The position numbers were made by a program, and so were the translations under genes. Shown piece after piece: positions 1 to 9,092 of a DNA stretch of 64,000 nt (position 1 is the first letter of the stretch; each line of letters begins with the position of its first letter). The stretch spans positions 3,413,501 through 3,477,500 of the forward strand of contig LANB01000001.1 of the NCBI GenBank assembly GCA_000964245.1. The letters run 5' to 3'. The notes below the pieces were generated by a model. The model saw nothing but the letters and a program-made list of their open reading frames with translations, made no database searches and was not told the origin of the DNA. The stretch comes from Cellvibrionaceae bacterium 1162T.S.0a.05. Lineage in GTDB: Bacteria > Pseudomonadota > Gammaproteobacteria > Pseudomonadales > Cellvibrionaceae.

Positions 1-313
1 GGGGGCGGGTAGGGGGCTGTCGCGCGAGGTGATTTTACAGCTGGAAAATCTGGTGCAAGGCAGCTTGCGCCCCGATTTAACCTTTGTTTTGGATATCGAT
101 GTCGAACAGGGTTTGGCGCGAGCACGTGAGCGCGCGGATCTCGATCGTTTTGAGCAGGAACAAATCAGTTTTTTTGAAGCAGTCCGACAAGGATACCATG
201 AGCGCGTTGCAGCAGCCCCTGAACGCTATTGTGTGATCGATGCGGGCCAAAGCCTGGACAAAGTGCAAGCCGACCTCGGCAAAGCGCTTGCACACTGGTT
301 GCAGGGCCAATAG
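1..313 (+). CDS. tmk: Thymidylate kinase, 3' part (5' end outside window)
   Basis: This is the C-terminal part of thymidylate kinase, the cytoplasmic enzyme that phosphorylates dTMP to dTDP. The reading frame is open from base 2 to the TAG at 311-313, giving about 103 residues. The segment RGLSRE close to the edge and [16 protein letters not shown] after it match the lid/GGRGLS region and the core strand of bacterial Tmk, followed by the DRFE motif. The stop lies just ahead of holB, and tmk-holB-pilZ-tatD is a conserved gammaproteobacterial order, which supports the call. The phosphate-binding loop and the true start are not in the window. Confidence 0.93.
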   Translation, partial: GAGRGLSREVILQLENLVQGSLRPDLTFVLDIDVEQGLARARERADLDRFEQEQISFFEAVRQGYHERVAAAPERYCVIDAGQSLDKVQADLGKALAHWLQGQ

Positions 314-342
314 TGGTGAGTGAGAACCAAAGCCAGGCGCTC

Positions 343-1320
343 ATGCCAGCCTATCCGTGGCAGGCGACGCTGTGGGAGCAGTTTGTTTCCTTGCGGGATC
401 GGGGCGCCTTACCTCATGCGATTTTACTCTGTGCCGAGAATGGCCTCGGTGCACGTAAATTAGCCAGGGGGATGGCCAACTATGTGCTGTGCTCACAACC
501 CTCACACGCACAGGCATGTGGTAATTGTAAGGCCTGTTTATTGTTAAAAGCGGGAAGCCACCCGGACTTCAAAAGTCTTGAGCCAGAAGAGAAGAGTACA
601 CAGATTCGCATTGATCAAATTCGTGAGCTCAATGCCTTTCTTGCACAAACCGCTCAACAAGCAGCCTGGAAAATTGTTGTCCTGGAGCCAGCACAGGCGA
701 TGAATGTGAACGCCGCGAATGCCTTGTTGAAAAATCTCGAAGAACCTGCGGCACAAACGCTTTTCATTTTAATTGCCGAGCATGGCAACAAGGTCTTGCC
801 AACGATTCGCAGCCGCTGTCGGCAATTTCAATTGCCTGCGCCTTCACGCGAACTCGCGCTCGATTGGTTAAGCGGGCAAGGCGTCAAGGGTGCGGAAACC
901 CTGGTGGATTATCTCGGGCCTTACCCCTTGTTAGCACTTGAGTGGTATCAGCATGACAGTCTGGCTGAAAGGCAAGCTATTCAGCAGGATATCGAAAAAC
1001 TTCTGGGCCATCAGAGCACAGCAAGTGCGATGTCAAAGCGTTGGTCCGCCCTTGAGCCCCCGACGCTTTTCAGTGAATTATTGCGCTGGGCAGAAAGCGA
1101 AATTCGCCGGGCGAGTCTGGCGAACGCATCAAGGAAATATGTGACATTTATGTTTCAATTTTGTGATCGCTTGCGCCAGAAATGTGCATTGTTGGGCAGT
1201 AGCGCTAATATTAATGCGGCCTTGTTGATTGATGAGGCTATATTCGATCTCCTCGGTCTGGCACGCATCCGACCAAAGTTGGGGACCAGTGGTGTAGACA
1301 GGCACGACAATATTGACTAA
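343..1320 (+). CDS. holB: DNA polymerase III delta' subunit
   Basis: Delta' is a clamp-loader subunit of the replicative polymerase. The protein (325 residues from ATG 343) starts MPAYPWQ, close to other HolB N termini. It carries the degenerate P-loop typical of delta' (GLGARK), a four-cysteine zinc module around residues 50-70 (C, C, C, C in the SHAQACGNCKAC region), and the sensor segment AMNVNAANALLKNLEEP followed by TIRSRC. GTG codons at 313 and 316 are alternative starts overlapping the tmk stop, so translational coupling is possible. I prefer ATG 343 because homologues begin just before the YPW motif and CAGG lies a few bases upstream. Confidence 0.93.
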   Translation: MPAYPWQATLWEQFVSLRDRGALPHAILLCAENGLGARKLARGMANYVLCSQPSHAQACGNCKACLLLKAGSHPDFKSLEPEEKSTQIRIDQIRELNAFLAQTAQQAAWKIVVLEPAQAMNVNAANALLKNLEEPAAQTLFILIAEHGNKVLPTIRSRCRQFQLPAPSRELALDWLSGQGVKGAETLVDYLGPYPLLALEWYQHDSLAERQAIQQDIEKLLGHQSTASAMSKRWSALEPPTLFSELLRWAESEIRRASLANASRKYVTFMFQFCDRLRQKCALLGSSANINAALLIDEAIFDLLGLARIRPKLGTSGVDRHDNID

Positions 1321-1374
1321 TGTTGTCAGCCCGTTGATGATAGTAAAAACTCGTTAAGCTTTTTTGAGGTGACT

Positions 1375-1728
1375 ATGAAAGGATTGGGAGGCGCAGCGCG
1401 CAATGGTATCTTGTCTCTTACCATTCGTGATAAAGCGGTTCTTTATGCGGCCTATATGCCCTTCGTGGAACACGGTGGCCTGTTTATACCAACCAATAAA
1501 AGTTACAGCCTCGGTGACGAGGTATTCATGTTGCTTAGCTTGATGGATGAACCCGAAAAAATTCCGGTTGCTGGAAAAGTGATCTGGATTACACCTAAAG
1601 GGGCCCAGGGCAACCGCGCCGCAGGAATTGGTGTTCAGTTCAATGGCGAAGACGAAGTCGCTAATAATAAAATCGAAACGTATCTTGCTGGTTCTCTCGA
1701 ATCTGATCGACCGACACACACAATGTAA
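1375..1728 (+). CDS. pilZ: Type IV pilus protein PilZ
   Basis: Small cytoplasmic PilZ-domain protein needed for type IV pilus assembly; the founding PilZ does not bind c-di-GMP well. The 117 residues follow Pseudomonas PilZ nearly throughout: NGILSLTIRDKAVLYAAYMP near the start, GGLFIPTNKSY, the VIWITPKGAQGNRAAGIGVQF core, and the same terminal SDRPTHTM. The c-di-GMP-binding RxxxR arm of true receptors is not evident, as in PilZ orthologues. The start is ATG 1375, with GAGG at 1366-1369; GTG 1369 is an in-frame alternative. It lies between holB and tatD as in Pseudomonas. Confidence 0.95.
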   Translation: MKGLGGAARNGILSLTIRDKAVLYAAYMPFVEHGGLFIPTNKSYSLGDEVFMLLSLMDEPEKIPVAGKVIWITPKGAQGNRAAGIGVQFNGEDEVANNKIETYLAGSLESDRPTHTM

Positions 1729-1758
1729 GCCGTTTAGGGCTAAATCAATCAACAACAC

Positions 1759-2538
1759 ATGTTAGTAGATTCTCACTGCCACCTGGACAGGTTGGATTTG
1801 TCTCGTTACGAAAATGGTCTTGACGGCGCTGTCGCTGCGGCCGCTGAACGGGGCATCTCAACCATGTTGTGTGTTTGTATCAGCGAAGAAAACAAGGATC
1901 GAGTACTCGAAATCGCGGAATCCTATCCAGCTATTTTCGCGTCAGTCGGCGTCCACCCTTCCGATGTTGAGCAAGAGTTAGTGGATGTGGAAACCCTTAA
2001 AACCTGGGCAAAACACCCCAAAGTCGTCGCGCTCGGAGAAACCGGGCTCGATTATTACTACACCAAAGATAAGGCGGCCTTTCAGCGAGAGAGTTTTTGT
2101 AATCATCTCGTTGCCGGAGCTGAAACCGGTTTGCCTGTCATCGTGCACACGCGAGATGCGAGAGAAGATACGCTTGAGTTAATTCGCGCTCACGCCTCTC
2201 CAGAGTCCTCTGGTGTATTGCATTGTTTCACTGAATCGTGGGAAATGGCCCGACAAGCTCTGGATATGAATTTTTATATTTCTATTTCTGGCATCGTGAC
2301 TTTTAAAAATGCGGAAGAGCTGCGTGAAGTCGTCAGAAAAGTGCCTCTGGAAAAGTTATTGATAGAAACCGACTCGCCCTACCTTGCACCGGTACCGTAT
2401 CGCGGCAAACCCAATGAGCCGAAATACGTGCGCGAGGTTGCTGAGTACATTGCAGATTTAAAAGGTATCCGGTTTGAAGAACTGGCAGAGATAAGCCGGG
2501 GAAATTTTTTCAATTTGTTCAAGCGCGCTAACGCTTGA
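1759..2538 (+). CDS. TatD-family metal-dependent hydrolase (YcfH-like)
   Basis: TatD-family TIM-barrel metallohydrolase of 259 residues. Family members act as DNases or phosphodiesterases on damaged nucleic acid, but the substrate here is unknown. Metal ligands are visible in order: the N-terminal SHCHLD, the central ETGLDYYY, VHTRDA, LHCFT, and the late ETDSPYLAP motif. It follows pilZ after 30 bases, so it is probably in the same transcript. The length and position match the YcfH-type gene found downstream of holB/pilZ. TatD itself belongs to the same family, so I give no symbol. Confidence 0.92.
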   Translation: MLVDSHCHLDRLDLSRYENGLDGAVAAAAERGISTMLCVCISEENKDRVLEIAESYPAIFASVGVHPSDVEQELVDVETLKTWAKHPKVVALGETGLDYYYTKDKAAFQRESFCNHLVAGAETGLPVIVHTRDAREDTLELIRAHASPESSGVLHCFTESWEMARQALDMNFYISISGIVTFKNAEELREVVRKVPLEKLLIETDSPYLAPVPYRGKPNEPKYVREVAEYIADLKGIRFEELAEISRGNFFNLFKRANA

Positions 2539-2566
2539 TTCGATTTATTCAAAGGGGATGATTTGC

Positions 2567-3196
2567 GTGCGACAAAAAATACTCACCATGCTGGATATGC
2601 AGGAAGCCATGAATGAAAAAGTGCACAGCGATTGGCAAGCCCAGAATTTTGAATGGTATCGCGCAATCTGGGTGGAAGCCGCTGAGTTGTTGGATCACTA
2701 CGGCTGGAAATGGTGGAAAAAACAATCGCCAGATAGGGAACAGGTCGTTCTGGAATTGATAGATATCTGGCATTTTGGCCTTAGCTTGCTGCTGAGTGGT
2801 GATCAGGACAAAGAGAATATTGCCCGCCAAGTCGAAGCTGATTTGGCCAGAACAAAAAAAGCCACGAGCGCGGAAGCGTTCAGATTGTTACTCGAAGATT
2901 TCGCACTGCAAACACTGCAAACCCGCCAATTTGATGTTCCGGGTTTTGCTTCCTTGATGTTGGCAATGGATCTTGAGTTTGATGCGCTTTATCGCAGTTA
3001 TGTAGGTAAAAATGTGCTCAATTTTTTTCGTCAGGACAACGGCTACAAAGAAGGCAGCTACATCAAGGTTTGGGCCGCAAAGGAAGATAACGAGCACCTG
3101 GTGGAAATACTGGATGAGTTAGACGACAGTCGAATTGATTTCCGCGATGCGGTCTATCAAGCTCTGGCTAAACGTTATTCAGAGGTTTCCGGATAA
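2567..3196 (+). CDS. Dimeric (all-alpha) dUTP diphosphatase
   Basis: Member of the dimeric dUTPase/MazG-like all-alpha NTP pyrophosphatase family, predicted to hydrolyse dUTP to dUMP and so keep uracil out of DNA. The metal-binding helices are visible in WYRAIWVEAAELLDHYGWKWW and, about 30 residues later, ELIDIWHFG. I chose GTG 2567 (209 residues) because the purine-rich AAGGGG at 2552-2557 is too close to the ATG at 2558 but well spaced from this GTG; ATG 2588 is another possibility. It is unrelated in fold to the trimeric Dut. It follows tatD by under 30 bases. Confidence 0.88.
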   Translation: MRQKILTMLDMQEAMNEKVHSDWQAQNFEWYRAIWVEAAELLDHYGWKWWKKQSPDREQVVLELIDIWHFGLSLLLSGDQDKENIARQVEADLARTKKATSAEAFRLLLEDFALQTLQTRQFDVPGFASLMLAMDLEFDALYRSYVGKNVLNFFRQDNGYKEGSYIKVWAAKEDNEHLVEILDELDDSRIDFRDAVYQALAKRYSEVSG

Positions 3197-3285
3197 ATAT
3201 GAAACCCATGCTGTCGGAGTACCGGCTAAACTCTGAAATGACAAAGGTGGGCATGTACTGTCCACGCAAGTGAATGTTTTTATTT

Positions 3286-3312
3286 CGGGATAAGTCAGGT
3301 ATCCCGTTTTTT
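3286..3312 (+). terminator. Rho-independent terminator after the dUTPase gene
   Basis: A perfect 7-bp stem (CGGGATA at 3286-3292, TATCCCG at 3300-3306) with a 7-base loop is followed directly by six T residues. It closes the tmk-holB-pilZ-tatD-dUTPase run. Confidence 0.8.
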
Positions 3313-3429
3313 CGGTGGTGAACACAGTCATCTTCGTCCCAAAGAGATGAAATTTCTGGCTAAAACTTTATAATTGCGCACCGTTCGCCCTTCCTGATCA
3401 ATTTCATACTCAAGAATTGGAGACCTATA

Positions 3430-4413
3430 GTGAAAGCACCCGTACGTGTTGCCGTTACCGGCGCAGCAGGCCAAATCAGCTATTCCTTATTGTTCCGAAT
3501 CGCCACTGGCGAAATGTTGGGAGCCGATCAACCGGTTATCCTGCAATTACTGGAAATCACTCCGGCTCTCGATGCGCTGAAGGGCGTCGCCATGGAGCTT
3601 GATGATTGTGCTTTCCCTCTCCTGAGTGGCATCGTCTGTACCGATGATGCGAACGTGGCCTTTAAGGATGCTGACTATGCCTTGTTAGTGGGTGCGCGTC
3701 CTCGTGGGGCAGGTATGGAGCGTAAGGATCTGCTCGAAGCAAACGCAGCGATCTTCTCGGTTCAGGGAAAGGCGATAAACGATGTTGCGTCTCGCGGCAT
3801 TAAAGTGCTGGTGGTCGGCAATCCAGCGAATACCAATGCCCTGATTGCCCAGCGTAATGCGCCGGATATCGACCCTCGTCAGTTCACTGCCATGACGCGA
3901 TTGGATCACAACCGGGCCTTGTCGCAGTTAGCGGCAAAGCTCAGCTGCAGTGTGAACGATATTCGCAATATGACGATTTGGGGTAACCACTCGTCTACAC
4001 AGTATCCCGATTTGTTTCATGCCCTGGCGAACGACAAGATTGCTATCGATCAGATCGACCGGGATTGGTATGAAAATACCTTCATTCCTGATGTGCAGCA
4101 ACGCGGAGCAGCGATTATTAAAGCGCGAGGTGCATCCAGCGCTGCGTCTGCGGCCTCTGCAGCCATTTATCATATGCGTGACTGGGCGCAGGGTTCGGCG
4201 ACCAATGATTGGGTGAGCATGGGTGTGTACAGCGATGGCAGTTACGGCATCGAAGAGGGGCTCATTTACTCTTTCCCGTGTGTCTGTCGAGACGGTGACT
4301 GGGAAATTGTGAAAGGTCTGGATATTGATACGTTTTCAGCATCGAAAATGAAAGCGACTGAGAATGAACTTCAGGAAGAGCGAGACGCGGTTAAATCCCT
4401 ACTGCCATCCTGA
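3430..4413 (+). CDS. mdh: Malate dehydrogenase
   Basis: Cytosolic NAD-dependent malate dehydrogenase of the TCA cycle, 327 residues, of the type related to cytosolic and lactate-like enzymes. The nucleotide-binding glycine motif is [16 protein letters not shown] near residue 10. Other motifs are the [14 protein letters not shown] mobile loop with substrate arginines, NPANTN, and MTRLDHNRA followed by the catalytic histidine in [11 protein letters not shown]. Translation starts at GTG 3430 with GGAGA about 8 bases upstream. The gene is monocistronic, lying between two terminators. Confidence 0.96.
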   Translation: MKAPVRVAVTGAAGQISYSLLFRIATGEMLGADQPVILQLLEITPALDALKGVAMELDDCAFPLLSGIVCTDDANVAFKDADYALLVGARPRGAGMERKDLLEANAAIFSVQGKAINDVASRGIKVLVVGNPANTNALIAQRNAPDIDPRQFTAMTRLDHNRALSQLAAKLSCSVNDIRNMTIWGNHSSTQYPDLFHALANDKIAIDQIDRDWYENTFIPDVQQRGAAIIKARGASSAASAASAAIYHMRDWAQGSATNDWVSMGVYSDGSYGIEEGLIYSFPCVCRDGDWEIVKGLDIDTFSASKMKATENELQEERDAVKSLLPS

Positions 4414-4420
4414 TTGAAAA

Positions 4421-4455
4421 GGCTGCCGGTTTGATATTAACCGGTAGCCGTTTTC
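4421..4455 (+). terminator. Terminator after mdh
   Basis: GGCTGCCGGTT and AACCGGTAGCC form a stem with one mismatch around a short AT loop, followed by GTTTT. Placed 7 bases after the mdh stop. Confidence 0.75.
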
Positions 4456-4512
4456 CTCGCTTTTGCAACTTTTTTTGACCCCTAATTAAAACTTTTTTCT
4501 AGAGAACGCATT

Positions 4513-4986
4513 ATGGCCCTTGATGTCGGTAAAAAAGCTCCAGCATTTAACCTTCAAAATCAGAAGGGTGAAAAAATTCGTTTATCTTCTTTTGCGGGTG
4601 AAAAAAATGTGGTGCTTTACTTCTACCCAAAAGCTATGACTCCAGGTTGTACCGTGCAAGCCTGTGGTATACGAGATTCCAAAAAAGAGTTCGCAAAACT
4701 CGATACGGTAGTGCTTGGCGTGAGTCCGGACCCTGTTTCAAGGCTGGAAAAATTCCGCGAGAAACAAGACCTGAATTTTGACTTATTGTCAGATGAAAAC
4801 CATGTAATCGCTGAAAAATACGGTGTTTGGGGCCTGAAAAAATTCATGGGCCGGGAATTTATGGGAATCTTGCGAACCAGCTTTATTATCGGCAAAGATG
4901 GAAAAATCAAGGAAGTCATTTCGAAAGTGAATACTAAAACGCATCATGATGATGTAATCCGCTATATAAAAGAGAATTTAAAATAA
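4513..4986 (+). CDS. bcp: Thiol peroxidase, BCP/PrxQ type
   Basis: Atypical 2-Cys peroxiredoxin that reduces hydrogen peroxide and organic hydroperoxides with thioredoxin. The 157-residue protein has the peroxidatic cysteine at 46 in TPGCTVQAC and a second cysteine at 51, the spacing used by E. coli BCP for the resolving cysteine. The GVSPDP and FDLLSDENH segments and the late RTSFIIGKDGKI strand complete the AhpC/TSA fold. It stands alone, with a terminator upstream and about 350 non-coding bases downstream. Confidence 0.94.
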   Translation: MALDVGKKAPAFNLQNQKGEKIRLSSFAGEKNVVLYFYPKAMTPGCTVQACGIRDSKKEFAKLDTVVLGVSPDPVSRLEKFREKQDLNFDLLSDENHVIAEKYGVWGLKKFMGREFMGILRTSFIIGKDGKIKEVISKVNTKTHHDDVIRYIKENLK

Positions 4987-5335
4987 CTCTTACTTCTTTC
5001 TTTTCACTCTGTTTTTGCAACTTTTCTTCATTGCCCGCGTATCTCTCATAACGGATACAACTTTTTGGTTCTGAAAGCGGCTGTTAATGTATTCACAGGT
5101 TGTAAGAAAAGGGACCTTTCATAACAAATCACTCAAAATGAGACCTGGACCTTAAAGCCAATTGATACTTTTTGTGTGAAAACTGATTTCCTGTCTTATA
5201 CTGTATTTTGAAGTGGGCACATACCCGCGTGCTTGTCGAATTTTTGGAGGGGCTGAGTGAAATCGGACCTCTCGATAAGTTCACACAGACAGGGCTATGA
5301 TAAAAACTTATTTTGTGGCAGAAGGAGTCGCTGCT
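4987..5335. other. Intergenic region upstream of the AraC-type gene
   Basis: About 350 bases with no coding frame I can support. It presumably holds the promoter of the AraC-type gene. I see no strong hairpin, RNA gene or repeat. TTGATA at 5162-5167 could be a -35 element, but no convincing partner stands out. Confidence 0.4.
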
Positions 5336-5779
5336 ATGGCAGATCAACAAAACTTGCAAACGGCAAAAAAATTAACCGATCAGGCAATGTTTGCCCTCGG
5401 GTCAGTCAAGACCCTGGACGAATACCTGGAGCAGGCTCGATTACCCGAAGTCTTTGGTGTACCCGCGCGTGTTGTAGAAGTTCTGACCGAAAGAATTGGC
5501 CATGCTCCCCTGAGCATTGGGCACATTGCTGAGGAGCTGAACCTTTCCAAGCGTACTTTACAGAGACGTTTACAACAGCAAGACTGTAATTTCGCAGAAT
5601 TGCGGGATCAGGTGCGTTTTCACTACTCAATTGATTATCTGATCAAGCAACATTTGAGTATTGACAGTATTTCGGCCTCTCTGGACTTTTCGGATCGTAC
5701 CAGCTTTACCAATGCCTTCAAGCGTTGGACAGGCTTGTCACCGAGCACTTTCCGTAAGTTATTCCGCGACTACGTGTAG
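5336..5779 (+). CDS. Short AraC-type transcriptional regulator
   Basis: Stand-alone AraC/XylS DNA-binding domain of 147 residues with only about 45 residues ahead of it, so there is no conventional ligand-binding domain. The two helix-turn-helix units are visible: LSIGHIAEELNLSKRTLQRR around residues 60-80 and SIDSISASLDFSDRTSFTNA followed by FKRWTGLSPSTFRK at the C terminus. ATG 5336 is preferred because GGAG lies 8 to 9 bases upstream; an in-frame ATG at 5297 would add 13 residues. Its targets are unknown, and it is flanked by long non-coding stretches. Confidence 0.82.
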   Translation: MADQQNLQTAKKLTDQAMFALGSVKTLDEYLEQARLPEVFGVPARVVEVLTERIGHAPLSIGHIAEELNLSKRTLQRRLQQQDCNFAELRDQVRFHYSIDYLIKQHLSIDSISASLDFSDRTSFTNAFKRWTGLSPSTFRKLFRDYV

Positions 5780-5899
5780 CTACTGATTGCAGAAGTACAC
5801 GTTGTTGGTTTGATGCTTATTGCTTGAGCAGGCTGTAATAACGCGTAGAAAGTTCAAACAACACACAAGTCGACAACTGGACAACTGGTGAGTCCCGAA

Positions 5900-5946
5900 C
5901 AGATTCAGCCTCAGTAGCACAAGCTACCGGGGCGTCTGTTTTTTTA
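5900..5946 (+). terminator. Imperfect hairpin with T-run after the AraC-type gene
   Basis: CAGATTCAGCCTCAGTAGC can pair imperfectly with GCTACCGGGGCGTCTG across a 4-base loop and is followed by eight T residues. The stem contains mismatches, so strength is uncertain. Confidence 0.55.
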
Positions 5947-6073
5947 TCTCTGCAGTTTCCCCTGTGACCACGTCGTTCCATTGCGGCAGCGCCCATGACC
6001 CCTCTTGTTTGCCCCAGGCAAACTCTGTACAGTTAGCGCCCTTCTATAAGTAGCAAAAAACCGAGGTAAGACC

Positions 6074-6424
6074 ATGGGATTCTTTATTCCGGAAGCGGCT
6101 GCACAGGCAGCGGCACCAGCTCCTGCAGGTGGAGGCATGGGGGGCCTTCTGCTGATCGCAGGCATGTTCCTGTTCATGTATTTTCTGATCATTCGTCCTC
6201 AGCGCAAGCGTCAAAAAGAGCACGAAGCCCTGACTTCCGGCCTGGGCAAGGGTGACGAAGTTGTGTTAACAAGCGGCATGATCGGCAAAATTATTGAAGT
6301 CGATGATGTTTATATCACCGTAGACGCCGGTAAAAATATCGAGCTCAAATTTCAAAAGGTTGCTGTGCATGCAGTGCTGCCAAAGGGCACGATTAAATCC
6401 ATTCACGGAAACGCTGACAAATAG
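6074..6424 (+). CDS. yajC: Preprotein translocase auxiliary subunit YajC
   Basis: Small inner-membrane partner of SecDF, 116 residues. It has an alanine-rich N terminus, one transmembrane helix at about residues 23-41 (GGLLLIAGMFLFMYFLI), the family motif IIRPQRKRQKEHE directly after it, and a cytoplasmic domain containing GDEVVLTSGMIGKI. The usual neighbours queA/tgt upstream and secD-secF downstream are absent. Here yajC sits alone between a regulator and an amino-acid enzyme. Confidence 0.95.
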   Translation: MGFFIPEAAAQAAAPAPAGGGMGGLLLIAGMFLFMYFLIIRPQRKRQKEHEALTSGLGKGDEVVLTSGMIGKIIEVDDVYITVDAGKNIELKFQKVAVHAVLPKGTIKSIHGNADK

Positions 6425-6498
6425 TTATTTCCTTATGGAAGTTGTGGGTAACTGCTCAAGGGCTTTACCCACTTATACTTTCGCGCTAACGTAACTCA

Positions 6499-7551
6499 AT
6501 GTTACCGCGCTTCCCTTCCAAACTTTCTCTGGCGAGCCTTCCCAGCCCCTTGCGGCCACTCAGTCGCTTATCGGCGCACATTGGGGGGCCAAGAATCTGG
6601 TTAAAAAGCGACGACCTGAGCGGCTCGACTCTGAGTGGGAATAAGGTTAGAAAGCTTGAATTTACCCTGGCTGCAGCATTGGAAGCGGGCTGTGATACCT
6701 TGATCACCTGTGGTGGGCTGCAATCCAATCACTGCCGCGCGACGGCCATTCTTGCTGCACGTTTGGGACTTAAAGTCCATTTGATTCTGCGAGGTGATCC
6801 GCCAGATCATCTGGACGGGAACCACCTGCTGGATGCGCTGGTCGGTGCACAAATTTCAATCTACCCTGCAAAGCAATATCACCACGAGCTGGATGCCTTG
6901 TTTGAACACTGGCAACAACACTACCAAAATCTCGGCTCCAAAGTTTGGTGTGTCCCAACGGGCGCCAGTGACGGTTGGGGGCTTTGGGGTTACCTCAACG
7001 CATCAATAGAGCTCCAAAATGATTTTGAGCGGCACGGCATCGAGCCGGAGTATGTCATTTGCGCGACGGGTTCCGGAGGAACGCAAGCGGGTCTCTCGCT
7101 GGGCTTCGCTCTTCAGCAAACAAGCACACAGGTTTTGGGCATGGCGGTGTGCGATGATGCGGCGTATTTTAAAAACAAGGCGGAGCACGATATACGAGAA
7201 TGGGCAGCCTTACTTGATCGCGATGACTATGCAAGGTGTGCTCCGGCGCTTGAAAATCTCAATGTGCAAACCAATGATGCCTACATTGGCCCAGGCTATG
7301 CCAGGGCTTACCCGGAAGCGCTGGAAACCATTAAACTCCTTGCGCGTCTCGAAGGGGAAATTCTCGACCCGGTTTATACCGGCAAAGCGTTTTACGGTAT
7401 GCTGAATGAAATAAAAAAAGGCAGCTTTGAGCATTGTAGCGATTTGGTATTTGTTCATACCGGCGGCATATTTGGTGTGTTTCCATTTCGCGATGAGCTT
7501 CAGAGAACTTTGAATCAAAATGCATTGTTTACGGGAGTAGAAAATGCCTGA
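6499..7551 (+). CDS. PLP-dependent D-cysteine desulfhydrase / ACC deaminase family enzyme
   Basis: Fold-type II PLP enzyme of 350 residues, in the group that holds D-cysteine desulfhydrase and 1-aminocyclopropane-1-carboxylate deaminase. The PLP lysine is K49 in SGNKVRKLEF, and the substrate-binding GGLQSNHCRA follows about 25 residues later. The phosphate-binding glycine loop is CATGSGGTQAG, and VHTGGIFG closes the domain. Substrate cannot be decided from sequence alone. No clear ribosome-binding site precedes ATG 6499. It overlaps the 5'-nucleotidase gene by 8 bases, so the two are co-transcribed. Confidence 0.85.
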   Translation: MLPRFPSKLSLASLPSPLRPLSRLSAHIGGPRIWLKSDDLSGSTLSGNKVRKLEFTLAAALEAGCDTLITCGGLQSNHCRATAILAARLGLKVHLILRGDPPDHLDGNHLLDALVGAQISIYPAKQYHHELDALFEHWQQHYQNLGSKVWCVPTGASDGWGLWGYLNASIELQNDFERHGIEPEYVICATGSGGTQAGLSLGFALQQTSTQVLGMAVCDDAAYFKNKAEHDIREWAALLDRDDYARCAPALENLNVQTNDAYIGPGYARAYPEALETIKLLARLEGEILDPVYTGKAFYGMLNEIKKGSFEHCSDLVFVHTGGIFGVFPFRDELQRTLNQNALFTGVENA

Positions 7552-8443
7552 GGGTTTCGGTAAAAAACTGGTTGTTGCGATTTCCTCGCGAGCGCTCTTT
7601 GACTTAAGTGAAAGTCACAAAGTATTTGAAAACGACGGGCTTGAAGCCTATTCCCGCTATCAGATCGAACACGAAGATGTTTTGCTTGAGCCCGGTGAAG
7701 CCTTCCCGATGGTAGAAAAACTCTTACGCATAAATAGTTTGCTGGAAGGTGAGCCGCGCGTGGAAGTGATTTTGCTTTCGCGCAACAGTGCCGATACCGG
7801 TTTACGAATTTTCAATTCCATCCATCACTATGGTCTGAAAATCAGCCGCGCAGCATTTACCGGGGGTGAAAGTCCTTATCGTTATATCGCACCTTTTAAT
7901 AGCCATCTGTTTCTTTCTACCGATGCGGAAGATGTGCGTCATGCGCTCGAACACGGCGTGGCTGCGGCGACCTTGTTAACATCGAACAAAGCCTACAAAA
8001 ACAAAAATGAATTGCGTTTCGCGTTTGATGGTGATGCGGTTTTGTTTTCCGACGAGGCGGAACAGGTATTTAAAACACGTGGTCTGGATGCCTTTACCGA
8101 AAGTGAAATTGCTGCAGCAAAAAAACCACTCGGTGGTGGGCCTTTTAAATCGTTTTTATCGGCCTTGCATTCCATACAAAAAGAATTTTCCGATGGTTCT
8201 TGTCCAATTCGCACAGCGCTGGTTACTGCGCGCTCCGCACCGGCTCATGAGCGCGTTATTCGCACGCTACGCGCTTGGGAAATCAGAATTGATGAATCTA
8301 TTTTCCTGGGGGGCTTGCCGAAAGGGGAGTTTCTCAAGGCCTATGGCGCGGATGTATTTTTTGATGATCAACAGGCCCATTGCGATTCTGCACGCGGGCA
8401 CGTCGCCACGGGCCATGTTCCCCACGGTATTGCTAATCAATAG
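7544..8443 (+). CDS. 5'-nucleotidase (cytosolic NT5C1-like family)
   Basis: 299-residue protein of the bacterial 5'-nucleotidase family related to eukaryotic cytosolic 5'-nucleotidase I, predicted to dephosphorylate nucleoside monophosphates. It starts KKLVVAISSRALFDLSES, then EVILLSRNSADTGLRIFNS, ISRAAFTGGESPYRYI, and the metal-site segment FDGDAVLFSDEAE, ending with DVFFDDQ. It is haloacid-dehalogenase-like in layout. GGAGTAGAAA precedes ATG 7544. It overlaps the preceding PLP enzyme by 8 bases. The functional link between them is not obvious. Confidence 0.88.
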   Translation: MPEGFGKKLVVAISSRALFDLSESHKVFENDGLEAYSRYQIEHEDVLLEPGEAFPMVEKLLRINSLLEGEPRVEVILLSRNSADTGLRIFNSIHHYGLKISRAAFTGGESPYRYIAPFNSHLFLSTDAEDVRHALEHGVAAATLLTSNKAYKNKNELRFAFDGDAVLFSDEAEQVFKTRGLDAFTESEIAAAKKPLGGGPFKSFLSALHSIQKEFSDGSCPIRTALVTARSAPAHERVIRTLRAWEIRIDESIFLGGLPKGEFLKAYGADVFFDDQQAHCDSARGHVATGHVPHGIANQ

Positions 8444-8552
8444 GTCTCCTCCCACTGGCATACCAAAAGGTTATTACGCCCGAGCTGCACACTGCTACGC
8501 TTGATATATAAGCCTTGAACACCTTTAACGGGCGTTTGCAGTAGGGTAGTGG

Positions 8553-9092
8553 ATGATCAAAAAAATACTTCTCGGGGCGGATCTTGGGCCCTTTACGTCT
8601 CATATGCTAATACATCTGGATTCACTGGCGGCGCGTCTCGATGCCAGCGTCCATGTTGTGCATGCAGTATCCCCATTGGGCGAGTTGGCATCCGCCGTGG
8701 TTCGCAGCCACTGTTCGGAACACGTAAAAAAAGAAGTGCTGGCTTCAACGCATGTTACGGGCTTATTGGAAACCATCCGCCAGGAGGTTTACGAGACATT
8801 CAGCAATTTTGACTATAGCGACAATAATCTCATTAGCCGTATCAAGGAAGTGACGGTGGCGCCGGGCACACCCGCCAGTGTCATATTGTTTGAAGCTGAG
8901 CGTATTGGAGCCGACCTGATTCTTGTCGGCAGTCATGGAACAGAGTCGATTGATGGCCGCATTCTCGGTTCTGTGGCGGCCAAGGTACTGCAATTGTCGA
9001 AAATCCCGGTGATGTTGGTGCCAATGATGGACCCGGCAAATATGTTGGGCAATACCCACTTCCCCTTGCCTTCGAGGCACAACAAGGGCTAA
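8553..9092 (+). CDS. Universal stress protein (UspA family)
   Basis: Single Usp domain, 179 residues. The N-terminal IKKILLGADLG strand and the ATP-binding signature GSHGTESIDGRILGSVAAKV near residues 129-148 are visible, ending with PVMLVP. The glycine spacing fits the ATP-binding Usp subgroup. It has its own upstream gap of 109 bases and ends one base before the convergent transporter gene. No specific stress can be assigned. Confidence 0.9.
   Translation: MIKKILLGADLGPFTSHMLIHLDSLAARLDASVHVVHAVSPLGELASAVVRSHCSEHVKKEVLASTHVTGLLETIRQEVYETFSNFDYSDNNLISRIKEVTVAPGTPASVILFEAERIGADLILVGSHGTESIDGRILGSVAAKVLQLSKIPVMLVPMMDPANMLGNTHFPLPSRHNKG

Noticed and set aside
6446-6473. Terminator after yajC
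   Set aside because: GTGGGTAA/TTACCCAC can pair but across a 13-base loop and without a T-run.
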